This document shows, one piece after another, positions 44,967 through 54,480 of a stretch of 64,000 bases of DNA. The stretch comes from Anabaena cylindrica PCC 7122. Its GTDB lineage: Bacteria; Cyanobacteriota; Cyanobacteriia; Cyanobacteriales; Nostocaceae. The notes below the pieces were generated by a model, which did not search any database, was not told the origin of the DNA, and saw only the letters and a program-made list of their open reading frames with translations. The stretch is from NCBI RefSeq assembly GCF_000317695.1, contig NC_019771.1, forward strand, positions 4,454,001 to 4,518,000. The letters are read 5' to 3'. The stretch's first letter is position 1. Each line of letters opens with the position of its first letter. Made by a program: the position numbers and the translations under genes.

Positions 44967-44974
44967 CTTCCAGA

Positions 44975-45005
44975 GATTAGGGAGTATTTGCCATATTCCC
45001 TAATC
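44975..45005. terminator. Stem-loop after lpxA
   Basis: GATTAGGGA and TCCCTAATC form a perfect 9-bp stem around a 13-base loop, six bases past the lpxA stop. No T-tract follows; it may modulate rather than end transcription into lpxB. Confidence 0.5.
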
Positions 45006-45011
45006 AAATGA

Positions 45012-45830
45012 TCAAGACTCATCACCAGTGCTTTTTCTGCCTTTTCCGGGAATCAAACCGCGTCTTCCCGGCATTTTGGAAAGCAGCAAAAATCGGCGTA
45101 AATGTTCTAATTGTGGCGTATCTCCGATCTGTTCCAACTCTGCCAAAGCATCTTTAAAAAGGAAATTAGAACGGTAAAGAATACGGAAAGCCTTTTTGAG
45201 AATTTGGAAGTCTTTAACCGACATTCCTGAGCGTTTTAGACCCACCAGGTTGAGCGATCGCACCCTTGAAGGATTGCCCTCCACTAACATATAAGGAGGA
45301 ACATCTCTATCAATACGTGCCATACCACCCACCATCGACATACCACCAATATGTACAAATTGATGGACACCCAAAACCCCGCTTAATCTAGCTCTTGACT
45401 CAATGTGGACATGACCCGCTAAGGCCACAGAATTAGCAATTACCACCGAGTCCTCAATCAAGCAATTATGACCCACATGAACATAAGCCATGAGTAGATT
45501 ACCATTCCCAATTACCGTCGCTTCACCTCGACCAGTAGCGCGATTAATAGTAACATACTCACGAATAGAATTATTATCCCCAATTTTTACCCAAGTTGGT
45601 TCTCCCACATACTTGAGATCCTGGGGTTCCATACCGATAGCTGCACCCGGAAAAATATGATTTCGCGCCCCAATTTCGCATGGGCCTTCTAGCACTGCAT
45701 GAGCGCCAATCACAGTTTCCGCACCGACTTTGACATTCGCTCCAATCACAGCATAAGCACCGACTTGCACTGTTGAGTGGAGTTCAGAGTTAGGATGTAT
45801 TACAGCAGTTGGATGAATAAGCGTTTTCAA
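45012..45830 (-). CDS. lpxA: UDP-N-acetylglucosamine acyltransferase
   Basis: The 272-residue protein is a left-handed beta-helix enzyme with hexapeptide repeats over about residues 1-190 and a helical C-terminal domain. IHPTAVIHPNSEL, GMEPQDLKY, the catalytic-histidine segment AYVHVGHNCLIEDSVVIAN and GLKRSGMSVKDF are typical. It makes the first lipid A intermediate. Located between fabZ and lpxB, as in other cyanobacteria. Confidence 0.96.
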   Translation of the reverse strand: MKTLIHPTAVIHPNSELHSTVQVGAYAVIGANVKVGAETVIGAHAVLEGPCEIGARNHIFPGAAIGMEPQDLKYVGEPTWVKIGDNNSIREYVTINRATGRGEATVIGNGNLLMAYVHVGHNCLIEDSVVIANSVALAGHVHIESRARLSGVLGVHQFVHIGGMSMVGGMARIDRDVPPYMLVEGNPSRVRSLNLVGLKRSGMSVKDFQILKKAFRILYRSNFLFKDALAELEQIGDTPQLEHLRRFLLLSKMPGRRGLIPGKGRKSTGDES

Positions 45831-46019
45831 AGGAGACTCTCCAGAACTGAGTGCTGTGTATTAAATGTTCAGTGAAAAAAGTGTCGGGCAAACAACGTGT
45901 GAGGGGCGAAAATCCAGAAATCAGTAAATACTATTGTGGTTTTTTGTTTTTACTGTTACGCTCTTTAAGGATTGACTGAGGGCAGTTCACGGTTATGCCC
46001 AGACCAGCAATATAAAATT

Positions 46020-46535
46020 TTAGCTAACTAAAGAAAACATCAATTCCCCTTCAGCAGCTAGTTGTCCATCAACTTCGGCTCGACCATGCATTTTACCGAA
46101 ACGACGTTGTTTAACCCACAACAGTTCCACTGTCATAACTAGCTGATCTCCGGGAACTACTTGGCGGCGAAAACGGACTTTATCAATACCTGCAAATACG
46201 AACAGACCACCAGGTGAATCAGACATTTGCGTCATGACAATGCCGCCTACCTGTGCCATTGCTTCCACAATTAAGACACCAGGCATCAGTGAACGTTCGG
46301 GAAAATGACCTTGAAATTGAGGTTCATTAAAAGTGACATTTTTAACGCCCACTGCTAGTTTCCCAGGAACATAGTCAATAATTTTGTCTACCAGTAAAAA
46401 GGGATAGCGATGAGGTAATAGTTGCTGAATCTCTTCAACTGTGAACGTTGTTTTAATTTCAGGTGTATTGCTGTTGAGTCCATCTCCTTCAGATATAGTC
46501 ACTTCAGTAGAGTTAGTTTGGGTGAGAGTTGACAT
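46020..46535 (-). CDS. fabZ: 3-hydroxyacyl-ACP dehydratase
   Basis: The 171-residue hot-dog enzyme has the catalytic LLPHRYPFLLVDKI histidine and FPERSLMPGVLIVEAMAQVGG glutamate. It dehydrates 3-hydroxyacyl-ACP, the same pool used by LpxA and LpxC. A longer frame begins with a TTG at 46592; the ATG at 46535 gives a normal length with a short Ser/Thr-rich extension. Confidence 0.95.
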   Translation of the reverse strand: MSTLTQTNSTEVTISEGDGLNSNTPEIKTTFTVEEIQQLLPHRYPFLLVDKIIDYVPGKLAVGVKNVTFNEPQFQGHFPERSLMPGVLIVEAMAQVGGIVMTQMSDSPGGLFVFAGIDKVRFRRQVVPGDQLVMTVELLWVKQRRFGKMHGRAEVDGQLAAEGELMFSLVS

Positions 46536-46594
46536 TGGTAATTGAGTTAATTGGGAATGGGGAAATAAAGTAGGCTGGAAAATAGCATACAATC

Positions 46595-47470
46595 TTAAAT
46601 TTTAGTTAATTTTGGGTTTAATTCTAAAATTTTTTGTGCCAGTTGGACGTGTAAATTATGACTAGCTTTGTATGCTAAGAAATGAGCAACGGGAAATTTG
46701 CCCAGCAAGCTCATATCTCCTACCAAGTCCAAAATTTTATGCCTGACTGGTTCATTTGCAAATCTTAATGGTGGATTTAGCCAACCTTCAGATCCACAAA
46801 CCAAGGCATTATCTAAGCTACCACCTTTGATTAAACCCGACTGCTGAAGATGTTCGATCTGATGCAATAAACCAAAGGTACGGGCAGGAGCAATTTCTGT
46901 AATAAATGTATTTGCAGTATTTTCAGCGGTTTCTAAATTGGTAATTAGTGAATAACTGTACCATTGATTACCAATAGCGGGCAACTCAAAATCAATCCCA
47001 TAGGTAAAACGGGTTTCTGCTGCTGGCAGGGCGCAAACAAAAGCATCACCGTGATAAACCCAAATAGGTTCTTGAATAGTGATAGGTGCTGGTGTGTTGC
47101 TAACTGGTTGTGATACCAAGCCAACTGCGGCAATGCTTTCAACCCATATCTGGGCAGAACCATCTAAAAGAGGTACTTCTGGCCCATCAATTTCAATGCG
47201 GGCATTATCTACACCCATAGCAGCCAAAGCTGCTAATAAATGTTCTACCGTGCGGACAGACACATCACCTTCACCCAGTTGAGTTGAAAGCATCGTGTGA
47301 CTAACTGCTGCAACTTGGGCAGGAATAATGGGCGAATTTGGTAAGTCCACCCGCACAAAATAGCGATCGCTTCCCACCTCTGCTGGTAATATCCGCACAT
47401 GGGTACTCACACCACTATGCAACCCCACACCCGTTTGCGTAATTTCTGCCGCTAAAGTGTGCTGGTGCAT
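46595..47470 (-). CDS. lpxC: UDP-3-O-acyl-N-acetylglucosamine deacetylase
   Basis: The 291-residue zinc enzyme carries out the committed step of lipid A synthesis. It has TLAAEITQTGVGLHSG at the start, the zinc-binding TVEHLLAAL histidine, and KILDLVGDMSLLG with the second zinc histidine before it. It is followed by fabZ on the same strand. Confidence 0.96.
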   Translation of the reverse strand: MHQHTLAAEITQTGVGLHSGVSTHVRILPAEVGSDRYFVRVDLPNSPIIPAQVAAVSHTMLSTQLGEGDVSVRTVEHLLAALAAMGVDNARIEIDGPEVPLLDGSAQIWVESIAAVGLVSQPVSNTPAPITIQEPIWVYHGDAFVCALPAAETRFTYGIDFELPAIGNQWYSYSLITNLETAENTANTFITEIAPARTFGLLHQIEHLQQSGLIKGGSLDNALVCGSEGWLNPPLRFANEPVRHKILDLVGDMSLLGKFPVAHFLAYKASHNLHVQLAQKILELNPKLTKI

Positions 47471-47631
47471 AGGCGAAAAACCGATCTATTTTCGTTAATA
47501 TTGCTCATGTGCTGTTTTTAGTAGAAACCATGATGACCTTTACGGAAATAGTATTAAGGCAAAGGTGAAAATTGGCAAGTACTAGGGACTGGGGAGATAC
47601 TGATAGCGTTCACGTAGTGTGCCGTAGGCAT

Positions 47632-47681
47632 AGCGTGGCGTAAGCCATACTCCTGACTCCGAACTCCGAACTCCGAACTCC
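47632..47681 (-). repeat. Dispersed repeat and GAACTCC heptamers
   Basis: GCGTGGCGTAAGCCATAC is followed by TGACTCC and three GAACTCC units ending four bases before the omp85 stop (minus strand). The heptamer is the reverse complement of the GGAGTTC unit near 55641. Confidence 0.75.
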
Positions 47682-47684
47682 TAC

Positions 47685-50177
47685 TTAAAACCTTTCCCCG
47701 ATGCCAAAATTGATGCGGCTATCGCCATCATCACTCATGCCATAGTCTATGCGAATTGGCCCTAATGGTGACTGTACACGCACGCCTAGACCATAGCCGT
47801 AGCCACTACCATTTTTATTCAACACTTCAGATGCTCTAGTACTAGTTCCCAGGTCACTACCATAATCTAAAAATAGAGCGCCGCTAACTACAGAGAAAAC
47901 GGGGAAGCGATACTCGACAGATGCTTGCACATAACTGCGTCCACTTCCCAATCTGCCTTCGTCGTAACCCCGAACAGAATTGCTACCACCAAGAGTAAAT
48001 GCTTCGTAGGGAGGTAAGTCACCTAGAACTGTTCCTCCTTGGAGGTTAAATGCTAGGGTTTGTGTGCCTTTACCAAAACTGAGGAATTTAACGGGTAAAT
48101 ATTGGCTGTAATTACCCCGTAGTCGGGTGAGGAAAATATTACCTTGTCCGATGGGTACAGACTGATCAACTCCAACACGAAGGTAAGAACCACTGCTTGG
48201 TTGTAAAGGATTATTACGGCGATCGCGTTGTGCGCCCAGTTGCAACAATAGCAAATCATCTTCGCCTGTGGCCGATTGGGTCAAGGGAACTAGCGGGCTA
48301 ATGATATTACCATCATCATCAAATATTGCCCCTTGTTTTCGGAGATTGCCATCAGCATCACGGCCAGAAATCCTTTGATACTGCAATCCCGCTGAAGCAA
48401 CCCAATCTGCCTTTTTGTAGGGATTGGCAGAAAGGGGACGGGTAAAGGAGATACCACCACCTAAACGGGTAATCCGGGGGCGATCCTGGTTGTCTTGATC
48501 AGTAATATTGTTTGGATCAAAGGTTTCAATATTGTCATCTTTGCCCTCGAAAATCAAAGAAATTGAGCGACGGCGGAAAATATTGGTTGTATAAGAAGTG
48601 CGGTAAGGATCACCTGCAATCCAAGGATCTGTGAAGCGTAGGTCAAACAGCAGTTCTCTTTCACCTAGCTGTATCTCTGATGCTAGTTTTTGGTTCCTAC
48701 CGCCCAGATTTTGCTGCTGATAGCTAATAGTACCAAATAATCCACTAGCCGAACTAATACCTGCACCGGCAGCAATTGACCCGCTGCTACGTTCAGCTAC
48801 ATTTAATACTACATCCACTTTGCTGGGGTCAGTACCAGGGTCAAGGGAGACATTCACATCTTCAAATAATCCCAGCCCAAAAACCCTTTGCAGATCTTGT
48901 TGTACTATGTTGCGGTTAAATACTTGACCCGGCTTTAATTCTACTTCCCGTGTAATAATATACTCTTTGGTCCGTCCGCGAATTGGTTGTCCTTTATCAT
49001 CTGTCTCCTGTCCTTCTTTATTACGGAAACGGACTTTAATATTCTCAACTACACCTTCTGCTACTTGTAGGGTGACAACTCCAGTTTCTGAGATTTTTGG
49101 CGCTCCAATTACGTTAGCCAGTACATAACCTTTGTCTTGATATTGTTTGGTTAATTGCTTGATACTTTCCTGCAAATCTCGCAAGTTTAAGATTTCTCCA
49201 TACTGCGGTTTAAATATTTCATCCACAGCAGTAGCAGGAATTACGGAAGCAACACCAGTACCAGGGTTAGCATCTACTTCTACCTTAGTCAAGACGGGAT
49301 TGGGATTAACGACGAAATTAACCCGCACACCCAAAGGTGTATCTTCTGGTACTGCTTGCACGTTGGAGAAAAAGCCTGTGGCAAAGATAGCATTAATATC
49401 TTGTTGCAATTGGGTACGGGTTGTTGTCTGTCCTGGTTGGGTACGAATGGCTTTATAAACTTCTTCTTCCAGTTTGGGTAAGAGTGTCCCTGTTGGCGAT
49501 TGGACAGCTACCTCCGAAACTAATACACGGGGTTCTGCTGTTTCTGTCGTTTCTGGAGTAGTAGGGAAGACAGGTTCGGCTATGGGTGGATCTGTAGGTG
49601 GATCTGTAGGTGGATCTATATTTTCCTGAGTAGGAACGGTGTCAGGGGCAGGAGAAGGTTCTGCTTGGGCAAATTGTGCAGTGTTGGCCGTTTTTGTAGC
49701 TGTTGGTAAAGTTACCTCTGATGTTGCTACTGATTTTGGCTGGGGAGATAGTTCTGCTTTCAATGCTTGTGCAGTGTTGGCCGTTGTTGTAGCCGTGGGT
49801 AAAATGACTTCTGGTGTTGTTACGGTTTTTGGCTGGGGAGATAGTGCCGCTTTCAATGTTTGTGCAGTGTTTGCCGTTATCGCATCCGTGGGTAAAATTA
49901 CCTCTGGTGTTGCTATTGATGTTGAGTTAGCTGTTAAGACTTTGACCTCAGTTGCAGACTGGTGAGGTTCAGTTTTGATGATTACTGCTTTTGCAGGTAA
50001 ATCAGATTCTGGGTTTTCACTATTTTGATTAGTTTCCTGTTGTAACAGCTGGTTTGTTTCTAGAGTAGAAATCTCTGTTACTTGCTGCTGGATATTAGGC
50101 GTTTGGGCGATGCCTGGGTTGGGCGTAGCGATCGCAATCACTGCCAGCAATACAGGAGATAAATGCATTTTATTCAT
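47685..50177 (-). CDS. bamA: Omp85/BamA outer-membrane assembly protein
   Basis: The 830-residue protein has a signal peptide (MNKMHLSPVLLAVIAIATPN), a Thr/Pro/Ala-rich stretch with three exact-length 31-residue repeats (87-179) and a PPTDPPTDPP motif. Three POTRA domains follow (about 215-445, with FFSNVQ, KGYVLANVIG, LGLFEDVNV), then a 16-strand barrel with the conserved loop-6 motif GSNSVRGYDEGRLG and a C-terminal phenylalanine. It inserts beta-barrel proteins. The ATG at 50177 is chosen over a GTG at 50195 because GAAGAA lies before it. Synteny with lpxC-lpxB fits cyanobacterial omp85. Confidence 0.94.
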   Translation of the reverse strand: MNKMHLSPVLLAVIAIATPNPGIAQTPNIQQQVTEISTLETNQLLQQETNQNSENPESDLPAKAVIIKTEPHQSATEVKVLTANSTSIATPEVILPTDAITANTAQTLKAALSPQPKTVTTPEVILPTATTTANTAQALKAELSPQPKSVATSEVTLPTATKTANTAQFAQAEPSPAPDTVPTQENIDPPTDPPTDPPIAEPVFPTTPETTETAEPRVLVSEVAVQSPTGTLLPKLEEEVYKAIRTQPGQTTTRTQLQQDINAIFATGFFSNVQAVPEDTPLGVRVNFVVNPNPVLTKVEVDANPGTGVASVIPATAVDEIFKPQYGEILNLRDLQESIKQLTKQYQDKGYVLANVIGAPKISETGVVTLQVAEGVVENIKVRFRNKEGQETDDKGQPIRGRTKEYIITREVELKPGQVFNRNIVQQDLQRVFGLGLFEDVNVSLDPGTDPSKVDVVLNVAERSSGSIAAGAGISSASGLFGTISYQQQNLGGRNQKLASEIQLGERELLFDLRFTDPWIAGDPYRTSYTTNIFRRRSISLIFEGKDDNIETFDPNNITDQDNQDRPRITRLGGGISFTRPLSANPYKKADWVASAGLQYQRISGRDADGNLRKQGAIFDDDGNIISPLVPLTQSATGEDDLLLLQLGAQRDRRNNPLQPSSGSYLRVGVDQSVPIGQGNIFLTRLRGNYSQYLPVKFLSFGKGTQTLAFNLQGGTVLGDLPPYEAFTLGGSNSVRGYDEGRLGSGRSYVQASVEYRFPVFSVVSGALFLDYGSDLGTSTRASEVLNKNGSGYGYGLGVRVQSPLGPIRIDYGMSDDGDSRINFGIGERF
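49641..49919 (-). repeat. Three 93-bp in-frame repeats in bamA
   Basis: Three consecutive 31-codon units share the pattern T-x-EV-x-LPT...TANTAQ...SP-P. The two first units are most alike in sequence, pointing to recent duplication. They lie before the POTRA domains. Confidence 0.85.
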
Positions 50178-50282
50178 ATTCTTCTTCACTACCACACACC
50201 TTTACAAATTTAGTTATGAGTCTTTAGCCATCAAAGGCATAGGACTACTCACTCGCAGTTATTAAAACAACTGGTTTTATAC

Positions 50283-51047
50283 TTAGGATTCAGGACTAAG
50301 CACTTTGCTATAATTTTGGTTTTCCACCACTTGTAATACCCTTTGTAAAACCTCCTGGTAGGCATTTTCCACATTCCCTAAGTCTCTACGGAAACGGTCT
50401 TTGTCCATGACTCGACGGTTAGGATCGGTTTCCGCTATGTCCCACAAACGGCACGTATCAGGGCTAATTTCATCAGCCAAGAGCAACTGCTGTTGTGAAT
50501 CCACACCAAATTCGAGTTTAAAGTCTACTAGTGTAATGCCACACTGTTGCCAAAATTTCTGGAGAAAGTCATTGATTTGCAATGCAAGATGGATAATACT
50601 ATCAACTTGTTCCTCAGTGGCTAGTTTCAGCAATCGCAAGCGATCGCGTGTAAGCAGTGGATCACCTAGTTGGTCGTCTTTGTAATAAAACTCTACCAAA
50701 GGCTGTCGCAAAACTGTACCTATTTGCAGCCCTGTTTGTTGACATAGACTACCCGCAGCTATATTTCTGACAACTACTTCTAATGGCAAAATCTTCACGG
50801 CTCTGACTCGCATTTGATTGGGGGCTGGACAATCAATAAAATGAGTTTTGATGCCATAGGCTGCTAACTGTTCAAACAAATGACTGGAAATAGTACAGTT
50901 TATGCCGCCTTTTCCCTGAATACTGCCCCGCTTTTGAGCATTAAACGCAGTCGCATCATCTTTAAAATCAGCCAACAAGACTTCAGGATCGTCTGTGGTA
51001 TATAGAATTTTCGCTTTGCCTTCGTATAGCTTGGTATTAACAGACAT
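50283..51047 (-). CDS. purC: SAICAR synthetase
   Basis: The 254-residue enzyme joins aspartate to CAIR in purine synthesis. It has LYEGKAKILYTTDDPEVLLADFKD at the start, KRGSIQGKGGINC, PLEVVVRNIAAGSLCQQTG, and EISPDTCRLWD. It is on the same strand as, and upstream of, omp85, 105 bp apart. Confidence 0.96.
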   Translation of the reverse strand: MSVNTKLYEGKAKILYTTDDPEVLLADFKDDATAFNAQKRGSIQGKGGINCTISSHLFEQLAAYGIKTHFIDCPAPNQMRVRAVKILPLEVVVRNIAAGSLCQQTGLQIGTVLRQPLVEFYYKDDQLGDPLLTRDRLRLLKLATEEQVDSIIHLALQINDFLQKFWQQCGITLVDFKLEFGVDSQQQLLLADEISPDTCRLWDIAETDPNRRVMDKDRFRRDLGNVENAYQEVLQRVLQVVENQNYSKVLSPES

Positions 51048-51511
51048 ATTGGTAGGTACAGTTCTGGGCAGTGATCTTAGGCTTAACCATTTTATCTTTA
51101 GTTATTAGCCATTGGTGATGATTTAACAGGTGCTAATTTCATTGTCTTTTCTCTTCCATGTTCCCTATTCCCCCGTCTTTTTGGTGAAACGGGTTAACTA
51201 TACATAAAACCTCTAAGATTTTTAGTTAACTTTTTGTAATTTTGGTAAATAAAATTATATAATAGTCTAAAAAAGTATAGATTAATACCTTTAATAATTT
51301 TTTGGGTTGAAGGTAATCAAAACCCATTTTTATGGATAAAGGAATAAACTGAAATAGTTGCAAGCGTAGGAGCATTGGTAAAACCTACTTTTAGGAGGCT
51401 GACGGGGTAATTCATAGGTAATCATATGCTTTCTCCTGTCCTCAAAAATAGAGATGAAGAGTAGCTAGTGGTTCTACTGCAAACAAGAAAATCAGCAGGA
51501 GTGTTAAATAC
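51048..51511 (+). other. Intergenic region with possible structured leader
   Basis: The 464-bp divergent spacer holds a + strand promoter candidate (TTGTAA at 51234-51239, 18 bp, TATAAT at 51258-51263). It then holds two small hairpins: TGGGTT/AACCCA (51303-51326) and GTAGG/CCTAC (51366-51388). If used, the leader to the 51527 gene would be about 255 nt. Confidence 0.35.
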
Positions 51512-51526
51512 ATGGAGAAAAAAATA

Positions 51527-51793
51527 ATGGACAAAGGTGATTTTCTCTATCCTCGTGGTCGCTACTACGGTCACGTACAGCCGGAGAATTTAGTTTTCAA
51601 CGCTAATTTACAAGAATTTGCCCAGCGCATAAATTACATTTGTAACTTGGAAACAGGTGGTAAACTCCCACCAGCAGAAGCTTACAAACAAATAAAGTTG
51701 CTGTGGAAAGAGTTAAAACGCTCGAAAAAGCAACTAGGGATAGGTGAAGAACCCTTCCAAAACAATGACTCTGACTCTGAATTTGAAGATTAG
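51527..51793 (+). CDS. Small conserved cyanobacterial protein (possibly DUF7219)
   Basis: The 88-residue product begins MDKGDFLYPRGRYYGHVQPE and continues NLVFNANLQEFAQRINYICN. I associate this pattern, without certainty, with DUF7219. It has no membrane or signal segment; the C-terminus is acidic. An in-frame ATG at 51512 is possible, but GGAG nine bases before 51527 favours the latter. It is convergent with the adenylate cyclase gene. Confidence 0.65.
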   Translation: MDKGDFLYPRGRYYGHVQPENLVFNANLQEFAQRINYICNLETGGKLPPAEAYKQIKLLWKELKRSKKQLGIGEEPFQNNDSDSEFED

Positions 51794-51827
51794 GTAATAG
51801 GAAAAAATTTTATCCAATGACCAATGA

Positions 51828-54383
51828 CTACTTTGTCATCATTGTCCAGACACCATCCCAGGATTTTGGTGGTGGTGTCTTTTGGTAATTATAAGCACGT
51901 TCTAGGTGGATATCAACAGCTTGGTCGGTGGGTCGGAGACGTTGAGCAATTTCAAAGCAAGTGATCGCTTGGGAGAATTCCCGTGATACATAAGCAACGC
52001 GTCCGGCATTATAATGATGCAAAAATTCTTCCGTGTTGGCATCGAGGGGAGTAGAGCGATCGCTAATCAATTCGTAGATATCTACAGCCTGATGTTTACC
52101 TTTAACACGAATTCTATCGAGTTGACGTACCCAAATGCGATCGCTGCACAAATTGTAAGTAAATTCACTCAAAATTATATCACAACCATATTCCTTAGTT
52201 ACGCTTTCCAAGCGGGAGCTCAAATTCACCCCATCTCCAATTACCGTATAGTCCATCCGTTTATGTGAACCAATGTTCCCGGATACCACTTCCCCAGAAC
52301 TAAGACCAATCCCAATCCGAATTTGTGGTTGGGACTGAACAATCCGTCTCAGGTTAAACTCCTTCAGTCGGTAACGCATATCCAAAGCCGATTGTATTGC
52401 TCGCCAAGCATGATTTTCAGTTAATGGTAGCGGCGCACCAAATACAGCCATTAAAGCATCACCAATAAACTTATCTAAAGTTCCTTCATATTGAAAAACT
52501 GACTCAACCATCGTCTCAAAATACTGATTCAGCAAAGATACCACCTCAGCTGCTCCCAAGTTTTCCGTCAGGGTAGTGTAACCACGGATATCAGAAAACA
52601 AGACAGTTACTTCTTTGCGCTCACCCACCATTAAGCTATCATCGCCCAAAGCCATAACTTGCTCGGCTACGTGGGGTGTAAGATAGCGGTACATAGTGCT
52701 TTTAAGGCGTTTTTCTCGGCTGATGTCTTCCAATACTACCAGACCGCCTCTAACTCCACCTTCTGGGTTAGTTAAGGGATTGACGGTAAGATTGATGCTA
52801 CGTTCTAAAATTTTGACTACATCAGCACTGAGTAATTCAGACTGGGGAGTGAGGAGTTGATTCCAAGGCACGAAAATATTTGGATTAGTGCGATCGCGCA
52901 CAGCTAAAATTAACTTTTGAGTTTCACCACTCTCTCGTTGATATAATCCCACCAGCAAAATTTGCTCTGGCACATAATGCCTAGCCCCGTATTTTAAACT
53001 ATCTTCCAGCCGCCCTTGCAGATTTTCAATCGGCACTACCTCCCAAACTTGACGACCCAATAAATTTTGTTTCCACAACAGCTTGTTACTTCTACCATTG
53101 CCGGACTTCAACGGACAACCCAATAACTCTAGTGCTGCATCATTAATGGTCACAATTTGACCTTGCATATCTGTAGAAATTACAGCATCTGATAAACTCT
53201 GAAGAATATCTTTTTGATACTGTCTTTCTAACAAAACACTTTCAAATAAACGAGCATTTTCCAAAGCTATTCCCGCCTGGATATTAAAAGCCCGCATAAA
53301 TTCTTCATCGGAAGTACTAAAACTACCTTGTTGTTTATTAATTAACTGTGTTACACCAATTAATTCATTAGCAGAGTTAAAAACTGGCAAACACAGAATA
53401 TTGCGAGTTACATACCCAGTCTTATGATCTGTAGTCGGATCAAAGCGGGGATCTTGATAAGCATCGGGGATATTGAGTGCTTGACCAGTGGATGCTACAT
53501 AGCCAGCAATACCTCGATTAGAAGGAATACGGACTTCGATTAAATTTTTGTCATTAACTGTTGCTACCTTCGTCCACAATTCACCCATTTCCTTGCGATA
53601 CAAAAACAGCGTGCTGCGGTCTGCTTGCATCAAAATTCGGGCTTGCTCCATCACTATCTGCAAAGTTGCTTCTAAATCCAAACTTTGCCCCAAAGTTTGA
53701 GTCGCACGCAACAAAGCCGTTGCACCCCGTTGATTACGAGCTGCCACATAGAAAGACTGACAACTTTCCAGGATAATACCAATAGAAGCGGCAAAATCTC
53801 GAAAAGACTCCTCATCATCCTGATTAAAAGGAACATCCCCAGCTTTATTAGCCAGTTGAACTACAGCTACCGTTTGCTTTTTGCTGCTAATCACAGGCAT
53901 ACATAAAAGATTACGGATTTTATAGCCCATTTGTTTTTCTAACTCTGGGCTAAAAAGAGGGTGAGTAATAGTTTCTGCAATGTTGAGATATTTGCCTGTA
54001 CTAGCCACATAACCAGGAATCCCCACATTTAAAGGAGTGCGGATTTCTAAAAATTTCTGGCTATTATCTTGAGGAACTTTTGACCACAGTTGAGCCTTAT
54101 CATAGTCAACTAAAAAAATAGCTGTGTGTTCCGCTTGGAGAATTTGACCAATTTTAAGTGTAATGGCTTCTAAGACTTTCTCCAGCATACTTTCTAGAGC
54201 TTCATTATTGATCAGATCAATAGCTCTGAGAAATTGCTGAAACTCAGCCGTGATAAAGTCCAGTAAGCAAACAAATTCATTAACAGAAAGGTCTTTGACA
54301 CGACTGAGTAGGGCTTGAGTGCGATTAACTTGAGTCAGTTCAGTTAATGTAGCCAAGACGCTACCTGCATTTGGGAGTGTCAT
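51828..54383 (-). CDS. cyaB1: GAF-GAF-PAS class III adenylate cyclase
   Basis: The 851-residue protein has tandem GAF domains (about 61-205 and 230-378) each with the NK...F...DE motif of cyclic-nucleotide-binding GAFs, a PAS domain (about 390-510) and a class III cyclase domain (about 590-770). The metal aspartates are D598 (LFSDIRGYT) and D642; K638 (LDKFIGDALMAVFG) and T713 (MDYTVIGDG) specify ATP; NLSSRLE carries the transition-state residues. A TPR-like tail (about 780-851) follows. This layout and spacing match CyaB1 of Anabaena, which is activated by its own product cAMP. The stop codon lies in a CCAATGA heptamer. Confidence 0.92.
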   Translation of the reverse strand: MTLPNAGSVLATLTELTQVNRTQALLSRVKDLSVNEFVCLLDFITAEFQQFLRAIDLINNEALESMLEKVLEAITLKIGQILQAEHTAIFLVDYDKAQLWSKVPQDNSQKFLEIRTPLNVGIPGYVASTGKYLNIAETITHPLFSPELEKQMGYKIRNLLCMPVISSKKQTVAVVQLANKAGDVPFNQDDEESFRDFAASIGIILESCQSFYVAARNQRGATALLRATQTLGQSLDLEATLQIVMEQARILMQADRSTLFLYRKEMGELWTKVATVNDKNLIEVRIPSNRGIAGYVASTGQALNIPDAYQDPRFDPTTDHKTGYVTRNILCLPVFNSANELIGVTQLINKQQGSFSTSDEEFMRAFNIQAGIALENARLFESVLLERQYQKDILQSLSDAVISTDMQGQIVTINDAALELLGCPLKSGNGRSNKLLWKQNLLGRQVWEVVPIENLQGRLEDSLKYGARHYVPEQILLVGLYQRESGETQKLILAVRDRTNPNIFVPWNQLLTPQSELLSADVVKILERSINLTVNPLTNPEGGVRGGLVVLEDISREKRLKSTMYRYLTPHVAEQVMALGDDSLMVGERKEVTVLFSDIRGYTTLTENLGAAEVVSLLNQYFETMVESVFQYEGTLDKFIGDALMAVFGAPLPLTENHAWRAIQSALDMRYRLKEFNLRRIVQSQPQIRIGIGLSSGEVVSGNIGSHKRMDYTVIGDGVNLSSRLESVTKEYGCDIILSEFTYNLCSDRIWVRQLDRIRVKGKHQAVDIYELISDRSTPLDANTEEFLHHYNAGRVAYVSREFSQAITCFEIAQRLRPTDQAVDIHLERAYNYQKTPPPKSWDGVWTMMTK

Positions 54384-54480
54384 GGTAATTAAGGGTTGGA
54401 GATTTTAAATGAGTTATGTATTATTTATTTTTCTACTCAATGCGGGGCGAATTTGCCCACCCTCAGTGAAAAAAGCCAAT

